Part shown: positions 6,742 through 12,352 of the stretch, piece after piece
How the letters are laid out: every line of letters begins with the position of its first letter
How positions within the stretch are numbered: the first letter of the stretch is position 1
Source: JADIYM01 sp964641945
GTDB taxonomy: Bacteria; Acidobacteriota; Blastocatellia; UBA7656; JADIYM01
Direction: 5' to 3'
DNA: 21,058 bases
Assembly: GCA_964641945.1 (NCBI GenBank)
Contig: CAZXLQ010000059.1
Location: forward strand, 1-21,058
Notes under the pieces: model-generated
Databases searched by the model: none
Seen by the model: the letters and a program-made list of their open reading frames with translations, nothing else
What the model was told of the DNA's origin: nothing
Made by a program: the position numbers and the translations under genes

Positions 6742-8502
6742 ATGACTACGACCTCCACCGCTACCGCCTTCGATCAGTCTGCACCGCAAGCCGAGCGGAC
6801 GGACGCGCTCGCCGAGCTGATGCAAAATCATCGACCGATCGACTCCGAGGTCCGTGAGGTCATCGAGTTCATCAACGAAGACCTTCAGGACCAGACGTTC
6901 CGCAAGGCGATCGCTGACAACGTCGTGCCGTTCCCGCCGAACCGCCGCGGCAAGCCCGGCATGCAGTCGGTCGACGTCGACGAGTACCAGATCCTCGTCA
7001 ATGGCGACTTCATCGAGCGACCGGGTGCGCTGAACTTCGACTCAATGCGGGCGATGGTCGAGCAGACGCCGGTGCTGTCTTCCATCGTGATGACGCGCAT
7101 CCGTCAGGTCGCGCGCTTCTGCCGCGTGCAGGAGAGCGGCTCGGGCCCGGGGTTCTGCATCCGCCACGTCGACCGGGATCACGAGCTGCAAGCGTCCGAG
7201 CACGAGTCCATCCAGCTCATGCAGCGGTTCTTCGATAACTGCGGTTGGGAGTTCAACCCGCGCCGCCGCCGCGCGCTGCGACGCGACTCCTTCACGCAGT
7301 TCATGGGTAAGCTGGTGCGCGACACGCTGATCCTCGACGCGGCATCGATCGAGACGGAGATGAAGCGCGATCGATCGCTCGGCATCGATGGCCTGTACGC
7401 GGTCGATGGCGGCACGATCCGCCTTTGCACCGAGGAAGGCTACAACGGTGCCGACGAAATCTTCGCGCTGCAGGTCGTGCAGGGTCGCGTCCGGACGGCC
7501 TACACCTTCGACGACTTGATCTACGAGCCGCGCAACCCGCGTTCGGACATCCTGTCGGCGGGCTATGGTCTGTCCGAGGTTGAAATGCTGGTGAAGACCG
7601 TCACCGGCTACCTGAACGCGCTCACCTACAACCAGAAGTTCTTCGACTCGAACTCGATCCCGAAGGGCATCCTTCACCTGACCGGCAACTACGACACGAA
7701 GGACTTGGCCGCCTTCAAGCGGTACTGGAACTCCATGGTCAAGGGCGTCAACAACGCGTGGTCGCTGCCGGTGCTCGTGTCGAAGGATCAGGAGTCGCGC
7801 GCCGGCTTCGAGCGCTTCGGCGTCGAGGCCAACGAGATGCTGTTCGCGCGCTGGATGACCTTCCTGACGGCGGTCTGCTGCGCGATCTACGGCATGGACC
7901 CGGCCGAGATCAACTCGGACGCCTTCTCGGCTGGTTCGTCGCCGCTGTCGGGCTCGGACACCGCCGAGCGGCTCGCCGCCTCCAAGGATAAGGGCCTTCG
8001 CCCGCTGCTGTCATACTTCGAGAACCTGTTCACCGACTACGTCGTCCGCGACTTCTCGGACAAGTACGTTTTTCGCTGGACCGGCCTCGATGAAGAGGAC
8101 GAAGAAAAGCGCCATGAGCTGCGAAAGATGGTCCTCACGGTCAACGAGGCCCGCGCTCAGGAGGGGTACGACCCGCTCGAGGGCCCGATTGGTGACGCGC
8201 CGCTGAATCCGTCGCTGGTTGGGCCGTGGATGCAGCTCACGCAGCAGCAGGGCGACGAGCAGGAAGATTTCGGGCAGCCGCCGGAAGGTGAAGATGCGAA
8301 AGGTGAAGGCGAGGAGCAGGGAGCGCAGGACGACGGCGCTGGCGGCTCTGACGGAGAGCCGACGGTCGGACCCGACGAGGGCGATCAGGGCGGTGCGCCG
8401 CCGGCAGAAGCGGTTGGCGACGAGGGCGAGCAGGTTGCGAAGTCCTTCGGCCTTCCTGTGCTGACCATCTGGGGCGACGATGAAGAAGCCCGCCAAGCGT
8501 AA
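6742..8502 (+). CDS. Phage portal protein
   Basis: A protein of 586 residues that forms the ring at the DNA-entry vertex. Family features visible are the helical core with GYGLSEVEMLVKTVTGYLNALTYNQKFF (from residue 273), the preceding IYEPRNPRSD loop, and the downstream GMDPAEINSDAFSAGSSPLSGSDTAERL stretch, all typical of SPP1/HK97-like portals. Residues about 497-586 form a low-complexity Glu/Asp/Gly/Gln tail ending in VAKSFGLPVLTIWGDDEEARQA. Acidic tails of this kind are known in some portals and could contact the scaffold or be cut by the protease. No good ribosome-binding site precedes the ATG. The position after the terminase agrees with the assignment. Confidence 0.92.
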   Translation: MTTTSTATAFDQSAPQAERTDALAELMQNHRPIDSEVREVIEFINEDLQDQTFRKAIADNVVPFPPNRRGKPGMQSVDVDEYQILVNGDFIERPGALNFDSMRAMVEQTPVLSSIVMTRIRQVARFCRVQESGSGPGFCIRHVDRDHELQASEHESIQLMQRFFDNCGWEFNPRRRRALRRDSFTQFMGKLVRDTLILDAASIETEMKRDRSLGIDGLYAVDGGTIRLCTEEGYNGADEIFALQVVQGRVRTAYTFDDLIYEPRNPRSDILSAGYGLSEVEMLVKTVTGYLNALTYNQKFFDSNSIPKGILHLTGNYDTKDLAAFKRYWNSMVKGVNNAWSLPVLVSKDQESRAGFERFGVEANEMLFARWMTFLTAVCCAIYGMDPAEINSDAFSAGSSPLSGSDTAERLAASKDKGLRPLLSYFENLFTDYVVRDFSDKYVFRWTGLDEEDEEKRHELRKMVLTVNEARAQEGYDPLEGPIGDAPLNPSLVGPWMQLTQQQGDEQEDFGQPPEGEDAKGEGEEQGAQDDGAGGSDGEPTVGPDEGDQGGAPPAEAVGDEGEQVAKSFGLPVLTIWGDDEEARQA

Positions 8503-8893
8503 GCAGACGCCGCGCCCGGGCGTTGAGCCGGGCGACGAGGTGTTCTTTCACCACGACGGGCAGCCATCGCATGGCCGGGTGTTGTGCCATGGCGCCCACG
8601 GCTGCACGATCGACCATGGCGGCCAGCAGCGCCGCGTGTATTGGTCCGACGTGCTCGGCCACAAGGCGCGCGCCAAGAAGCAGTTTGAGGTGCTCGATCG
8701 CGGCGACGACGGGGCGATTGTGCGCGACCAGTCCGGTCGCACCCGGTTCGTTGCTGGCGACGTTCCCGAGCCCGATACGCGCCCGGACGAAACCGCCGAC
8801 GACGTGTCGGTAGTCCGTCAGGCGGTCGAGAAGTGCGCTCCGCTCAAGAAGTCGCTGAGCGCCGGCCGGGTGGTTCTGTTCTGCCGGCGCTGA
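8480..8893 (+). CDS. Small basic SH3/KOW-like protein of the head module
   Basis: A protein of 137 residues overlapping the end of the portal gene by 23 bases. After a basic N-terminus (MKKPAKRKQTPRPG) comes GDEVFFHHDGQPSHGRVL...YWSDVLGH, which lines up with the first module of the 459-residue protein (GDKVKVHKPGQISHGVEGTV...HHKDDLVP). A second piece, FEVLDRGDDGAIVRDQSGRTRFVAGD, is also beta-barrel-like. I have seen similar proteins immediately after portals in other proteobacterial phages but know of no proven function. Its last 50 bases overlap the end of a leftward gene. Confidence 0.75.
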   Translation: MKKPAKRKQTPRPGVEPGDEVFFHHDGQPSHGRVLCHGAHGCTIDHGGQQRRVYWSDVLGHKARAKKQFEVLDRGDDGAIVRDQSGRTRFVAGDVPEPDTRPDETADDVSVVRQAVEKCAPLKKSLSAGRVVLFCRR

Positions 8894-9182
8894 CCGGCGG
8901 CTGCGGCGGGAATAGCTTCGAGCGCGTCCGGTAGTCGAGCAGGGCCTTCATGTACTCGATGCTGGTGCCGTAGCGCCGGGCCAGTACGTGCGTCTTCTCG
9001 CCGTGCTGCTCATGCGCGACGCGGCACGCAATCACCTGCTCGTCGTCCAGCAACGTCTTCGGGCTGCCGCGCGTGACATGCATGCCTCGGGTGCCTTTCG
9101 GGTCGTTGGCCTTCGATAGCGTCTCGTGAATGCCGGTCAGGCGCTGCGTGTTCGGACTTCCCGACGCGTACTTCGTCTTCAT
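8844..9182 (-). CDS. Small helix-turn-helix protein, leftward
   Basis: I start this gene at the ATG at 9182 (MKTKYASGSPNTQRL..., 112 residues), which overlaps the upstream stop by one base and has a G-rich run before it; longer versions reaching further upstream are unlikely. Residues about 44-88 (LLDDEQVIACRVAHEQHG...THVLARRYGTSIEYMKALLDYRTR) look like a helix-turn-helix of the kind found in resolvase tails and small phage regulators. The remaining C-terminus is Pro/Arg-rich. Its end overlaps the rightward 137-residue gene by 50 bases. A role as a moron-encoded DNA-binding regulator is an inference. Confidence 0.65.
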   Translation of the reverse strand: MKTKYASGSPNTQRLTGIHETLSKANDPKGTRGMHVTRGSPKTLLDDEQVIACRVAHEQHGEKTHVLARRYGTSIEYMKALLDYRTRSKLFPPQPPVSAGRTEPPGRRSATS

Positions 9183-9541
9183 CACAGCCCCCCCGGGACC
9201 CGGCTCGCATCCATGGTCTGCCATGCCTTGCGGACCTTGTCCCATGCGCTGCGGTCGCAGTCGTGGCCGAGCGGCTTGTGCTGGTCGCCGCGCTCGCGCG
9301 CCTCGTCGTCGTCTCTGAAGGCTTCCTCGATGTCGCGCCTGATGACGCCGCGCGTTCCCGCCGGGATCTCAGGCCACGCTTTGGCGAGGCACTCGGCCCA
9401 ATAGCACGCTTGGATGGTCATGCGGCCGATGTAGTACCGGGTCGCTGAGATCAGCATGTCGTGCGCCTCGAAGTAGCGCAGCGAGGCCGGCAGGGCGGTT
9501 TCCTCGTACTTGCGCGGCCCTGTTTTCATGTGCAGCTTCAT
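9182..9541 (-). CDS. Conserved phage hypothetical protein, leftward
   Basis: I choose the ATG at 9541, which is preceded by CCAAGGAAAACC, giving 119 residues starting MKLHMKTGPRKYEETALP. A start at 9598 would add 19 residues but has no ribosome-binding site and would run through the likely promoter. The core YYIGRMTIQACYWAECLAKAWPEIP...RDIEEAF and the ending LGHDCDRSAWDKVRKAW are a pattern I recall from hypothetical proteins of phages and prophages of Pseudomonadota. No enzyme motif is visible. It is followed with a one-base overlap by the helix-turn-helix gene. Confidence 0.75.
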   Translation of the reverse strand: MKLHMKTGPRKYEETALPASLRYFEAHDMLISATRYYIGRMTIQACYWAECLAKAWPEIPAGTRGVIRRDIEEAFRDDDEARERGDQHKPLGHDCDRSAWDKVRKAWQTMDASRVPGGL

Positions 9542-9569
9542 GGTTTTCCTTGGGTGTTCTGGCGCCCGG

Positions 9570-9598
9570 ATTGTGTTCCGTTTTCGGTTATCCATCAA
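9570..9598 (-). promoter_or_regulatory. Candidate leftward sigma70-type promoter
   Basis: Reading leftward, TTGATG (9598-9593) and CACAAT (9575-9570) are separated by exactly 17 bases; each matches the consensus at four of six positions. The ATG of the 119-residue gene follows about 29 bases later. The pair sits in the gap between this leftward unit and the rightward minor head gene, where a promoter is needed. Confidence 0.4.
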
Positions 9599-9626
9599 CC
9601 GGGTGTCGTGACCTCATACTGGCACG

Positions 9627-10766
9627 ATGCTGATCGACATCTCCCACTGCTGCGCCGAGCACGCCAACGAGGCCATTGAGTCCTTGTTCGCCAAGGCTGC
9701 CGGCGACCCGCCCGGCGACGGCATCTGGCTGCCGCACGAGTCCGTTTTCATTCAGCGACTGGTGGAGCTGTTCACCGATCGCGGACTCGTCCGGATCTCA
9801 GGCATTCAGGCCGAGCTGTCGAAGTGGCTCGAGCACACCATGCACAATCCGGGGCCGCCGCAGCCGAAGCCCGCCGGCGGTGTCCGCCGCTGGACGAAGG
9901 GCGAGGTCGCGCTCACGAAGCTCTACCTCGAGACGCTGCCGCCCGATCAGTTCACGCTCGACGACTGGACCATGGTCGTCGACTACCTCGTGCAGCGGTA
10001 CATGCCCGCCGAGGACTTGATCGAGGAGGCGAAATGGCTGGCTTACCGCTCGTCGATGATGGGCAGGGTCCAGTCCCGGCTCGACGAGCTCTCCGCCGCC
10101 GGCGCCGACGCCCTTCTCGCCGCGATGCCGACCTCCGTGGCGGCGGCTCAGGCCAAGGTCGGACTCACCCCTGCGCAAGCGAAGATGATCGAATACGGCA
10201 GCCTTCGGTGCGCCGAGAACGTGGTCGCGCTCGCCGACGAGACCCGGCACGCGCTGCGCCGCATGGTGGTCGACTACCAGCAGGCCTTGGCCATGAACGA
10301 CCCGGCGCTGCGCGAGAGCCTCTGGTCGCGCATGTTCGATCGCTTCGGCGACATGAACCGCGACTGGCGACGAATCGCCGTCACGGAGGCGGGCGAGAAC
10401 GCCAATCAGGGCCTGATCGCCTCGCTGCCTGAAGGTGCCCGGGTGAAGCGCGTCGAGCAGTATGCGAACGCCTGCCCGTTCTGCCGCAAGATCGATGGCA
10501 GGGTGATGACGGTCGTGCCGGACTCGAGCTCGGAGAAGGACGGCGACACCATGGTCTGGCCGGGCAAGACCAACATCGGCCGCTCGGCCGCGCCGCGCAA
10601 AAAGACCCCGGAAGGCCTCGTCGATCGGTTGCCGTCCGAGATGTGGTGGATCGCCGCAGGCACTCAGCACCCGCACTGCCGCGGTCGCTGGGTGGTGGTG
10701 CAGCAGGATCCGGTTGGCGACGATCTGTTCGATCAGTGGATGGCCGAGGCGCTGTCAAAGGTTTGA
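9627..10766 (+). CDS. Minor head (head morphogenesis) protein, SPP1 gp7-like
   Basis: A protein of 379 residues. The N-terminal two thirds are helical. The C-terminal domain carries the signature of the SPP1 gp7 / Mu gpF-type family: WRRIAVTEAGENANQG (248-262), then ANACPFCRKIDGRV (280-292), and TQHPHCRGRW (346-355). The cysteines and histidines of CPFC and HPHC are probably metal ligands. Proteins of this family attach to the portal in the prohead and are needed for correct head assembly or DNA ejection. The position after the portal agrees, although two leftward genes intervene. The ribosome-binding site is weak. Confidence 0.88.
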   Translation: MLIDISHCCAEHANEAIESLFAKAAGDPPGDGIWLPHESVFIQRLVELFTDRGLVRISGIQAELSKWLEHTMHNPGPPQPKPAGGVRRWTKGEVALTKLYLETLPPDQFTLDDWTMVVDYLVQRYMPAEDLIEEAKWLAYRSSMMGRVQSRLDELSAAGADALLAAMPTSVAAAQAKVGLTPAQAKMIEYGSLRCAENVVALADETRHALRRMVVDYQQALAMNDPALRESLWSRMFDRFGDMNRDWRRIAVTEAGENANQGLIASLPEGARVKRVEQYANACPFCRKIDGRVMTVVPDSSSEKDGDTMVWPGKTNIGRSAAPRKKTPEGLVDRLPSEMWWIAAGTQHPHCRGRWVVVQQDPVGDDLFDQWMAEALSKV

Positions 10767-10825
10767 GCTGGCGCAACGACGGCCGCCAGCAGTGACTGGC
10801 CTGATGTGCGCCACGCCCGGCGCGT

Positions 10826-11032
10826 TCAGGCGTGCCCGCGCGGCTGACGGGCCTTCCAGTCGCTCAGGCACTCCGCGTCGCACCAGCGGCGCCCAGCCGG
10901 AAGCGGCGCGTCAGGCCCGCAGTTCAGGCAGTACCCGGTGTGTTGCGGCCCTTCCGGTCGTCTTGATACCAGAAGATTTTCACGGTGTTCTTGCTCAGCC
11001 CGGTCTGATGTGATGTCGGCGAGATCTGCCAT
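10826..11032 (-). CDS. Small zinc-finger protein, DksA/TraR-like
   Basis: A protein of 68 residues. The N-terminus MADLADITSDRAEQ is followed by YCLNCG...RRWCDAEC (Cys 35, 38, 51, 55), a four-cysteine zinc finger like that in short TraR/DksA-type phage proteins such as E. coli YbiI. DksA-type proteins act in the secondary channel of RNA polymerase, but these short forms lack most of the coiled coil, so that activity should not be assumed. An in-frame stop just upstream leaves 11032 as the only reasonable start; the ribosome-binding site is poor. It stands alone, leftward, after the minor head gene. Confidence 0.7.
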   Translation of the reverse strand: MADLADITSDRAEQEHRENLLVSRRPEGPQHTGYCLNCGPDAPLPAGRRWCDAECLSDWKARQPRGHA

Positions 11033-11070
11033 TTCGCGGTGGGTCGTGCTGGTTGATCAATCCGTCATGG

Positions 11071-11101
11071 TGCCGTCACGGAAATCGTGACGGTACTTTT
11101 T
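11071..11101 (+). terminator. Strong rightward terminator
   Basis: CCGTCACG (11073-11080) and CGTGACGG (11086-11093) form a perfect eight-pair stem around a five-base loop. The stem can be extended by a G-T and a T-A pair, and TACTTTTT follows. It should end rightward transcription coming through the portal and minor head genes. Confidence 0.8.
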
Positions 11102-11175
11102 GGTCAGGTTGTCAGCGAGAGGAGGTGGTCCGATCTCCACGGCGCGTAAGAACGCCTTGAACCTTGGTGATGACT

Positions 11176-11199
11176 AGCCCGCTTCGGCGGGCTTTTTTT
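11176..11199 (+). terminator. Second strong rightward terminator
   Basis: AGCCCGC (11176-11182), loop TTCG, then GCGGGCT (11187-11193), running directly into seven T residues. It is a textbook intrinsic terminator, placed about 75 bases after the first. The stretch between the two has no open frame of note and could be the tail of a short transcript. Confidence 0.85.
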
Positions 11200-11206
11200 C
11201 GTCCGT

Positions 11207-11535
11207 TGTTACTGGCGGTCCGGTGTTACGAATCGCCTGAAAACGGGCGTTTTAGGCCTGTTGTAACAACCCGACGCCCGATCTGTTACAAAAAAGCCCT
11301 TAAAAAACAAAGACGTAACAGTGTAACGCCTGTAACACCGAAAACCATCCACACACATGCGTGTGCGTGCGCGTATACGCGTGTACGTGCGTGCGTGCGC
11401 GTGTGCGCCTGTGCGTACACGTATCTATCTATCTTGTTACATCAGTTACATTGTTACAGAGGGGGTCACATCCCGCGCCGCTGCTGGGGTTTGGCGTGTA
11501 ACAGTGGGCGTAACAAAAACGGGCGCGTTGTTACA
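11207..11535. repeat. Cluster of 13 GTTAC/GTAAC repeats (TGTTACA-type)
   Basis: Thirteen copies of GTTAC or its complement GTAAC lie in about 330 bases. They begin at 11208, 11225, 11263, 11285, 11315, 11323, 11331, 11436, 11445, 11453, 11498, 11510 and 11530. Six are full TGTTACA/TGTAACA heptamers with a purine or pyrimidine on either side, and both orientations occur. Seven lie left and six right of a central alternating purine-pyrimidine tract. Elsewhere in the window I saw the five-base word only as isolated copies. The arrangement resembles binding-site arrays such as iterons in replication origins, or a multi-site regulator target. Function is not established. Confidence 0.85.
11350..11424. 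repeat. Alternating purine-pyrimidine tract with Z-DNA potential
   Basis: From 11350 to 11408 purines and pyrimidines alternate without a break (59 bases, mostly GT, GC and AC steps). After one irregular base the alternation continues to 11424. It includes the 12-base palindrome CGCGTATACGCG at 11370-11381. Long alternating GC/GT tracts are the classic sequence able to adopt left-handed Z-DNA under negative supercoiling. It lies in the middle of the GTTAC repeat cluster, and no credible gene crosses it. Confidence 0.85.
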
Positions 11536-11603
11536 TCACCATTCTCGGTGCAGCTACGCTAACATCCGCGCGTGCCCGATGCGGGCGTTTTCTGGAGGCG
11601 ATC

Positions 11604-11882
11604 ATGGCGAGCGTGTGGATTCAGATGCGCGAGGACAAGGCTCCGCGCAATGTGGCGGGAAACCTGACGGCGGATCGGGCGCAGGTTTACCTGCAGGCCG
11701 GGTGCAACGATTGGGTCCGGACAAAGAAAGGCCGGACCGCGAAGCCGGCGCCTCAGAACGGCCTCGAGCGAATCCTGTACTTCTCGGACGGCAAGGTGGC
11801 CGGCTCGCTGTTCATCGAGCCCTGCTCGCCGCCGTCTGGGCCGGAGGCGGGTTCGCTTAAGGTCGGCGAGGTGAAGCAGTGA
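11604..11882 (+). CDS. Small hypothetical protein
   Basis: A basic protein of 92 residues (MASVWIQMREDKAPRNVAGNLTADRAQVYLQAGCNDWVRTKKGRT...). The start has a strong TGGAGG six bases upstream. The stop overlaps the next gene's GTG start by four bases (GTGA), so the two are coupled. It is the first gene after the repeat-rich non-coding region. I recognise no family; its position makes a role in binding or reading that region possible, but nothing in the sequence shows it. Confidence 0.7.
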   Translation: MASVWIQMREDKAPRNVAGNLTADRAQVYLQAGCNDWVRTKKGRTAKPAPQNGLERILYFSDGKVAGSLFIEPCSPPSGPEAGSLKVGEVKQ

Positions 11883-12352
11883 TCCGACGGTCGCTGGATG
11901 CTATCCGAGAAAAGATCCGCGCCGAAATGCAGGCCGGCGCGGAGTTCTGTTGGCGGGACGTTCTGGCGCGCGCTGACGACGCTTCAGACGCGTGGGCGCA
12001 CGGCACGCTGCGCAACTGGCACCGGGCGGGCGAGACTCACGTCGTGCGCTGGGTGCGCGGGCGACAGGGCCCGGCGATGCCGGTTTATCGCTGGGGCGCT
12101 GGTGAGGACGCAGTCCGACCAAGGCCCCTGACCAACTCGCAAAAATCCAGACGATGGAGAAAATCAAACCCCGAGCTGTATGCGCAGCACAATTGGCGAA
12201 AGAGCATGAAGAAACGAACCACTCCTGTGCTCGACCCGATTCATGCGCGCCTGCTCGGATATCGGCGCCGCGGGAGTGCGTGGTTTAAGCCGCCGGTCGT
12301 GATTGCATCATCGCCGGATGATCACCTCGCGCATCCTGTTCCTGAAGTCTGA
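11879..12352 (+). CDS. Conserved phage protein, probable winged-helix DNA-binding domain
   Basis: A protein of 157 residues from a GTG start coupled to the preceding gene. Residues 1-80 (IRREK-type helix, then FCWRDVLARADDASDAWAHGTLRNWHRAGETHVVRWVRGRQGPAMPVYRWGAGEDAVRP) have the shape of a helix-turn-helix followed by a wing. I recall this pattern from phage hypothetical proteins (xHVVRWxRxxxGPxxPVYxWGxGEDAxRP). The stretch LTNSQKSRRWRKSNPE that follows is basic. Its last 35 bases overlap the start of the giant helicase gene. A nucleic-acid-binding regulator is the likeliest role, but the evidence is only the fold impression. Confidence 0.7.
   Translation: MIRRSLDAIREKIRAEMQAGAEFCWRDVLARADDASDAWAHGTLRNWHRAGETHVVRWVRGRQGPAMPVYRWGAGEDAVRPRPLTNSQKSRRWRKSNPELYAQHNWRKSMKKRTTPVLDPIHARLLGYRRRGSAWFKPPVVIASSPDDHLAHPVPEV

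Larger units (their letters stand above)
11033..11603. other. Non-coding region of about 570 bases
   Basis: Between the leftward zinc-finger gene and the rightward 92-residue gene there is no credible coding sequence. The region holds two rightward terminators, an AT-rich run (about 11286-11312), the GTTAC repeat cluster and the alternating tract. Near its right end a short GC hairpin, GCCCG-ATG-CGGGC (11574-11586), is followed by GTTTT and could act as a weak terminator or attenuator just before the next gene. A promoter for the following head genes must lie here or be read through from upstream; I see no convincing sigma70 pair. Confidence 0.7.

Noticed and set aside
9542..9598. Upstream start (ATG at 9598) for the leftward 119-residue protein
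   Set aside because: The additional 19 residues have no ribosome-binding site and cover the best promoter candidate, whereas the ATG at 9541 has AAGGA at good spacing.
11102..11175. tRNA gene between the terminators
   Set aside because: No T-loop GTTCGAA-like sequence, no acceptor-stem pairing and no anticodon arm could be found.
11207..11535. CRISPR array
   Set aside because: The repeats are only 5-7 bases, irregularly spaced and in both orientations, without uniform spacers.
11164..11860. Two rightward frames crossing the repeat and alternating tract
   Set aside because: Their sequences (runs such as RVRARIRVYVRACACAPVRTR) are direct translations of the GT/GC repeat; no conserved motif, and the second conflicts with the 92-residue gene.
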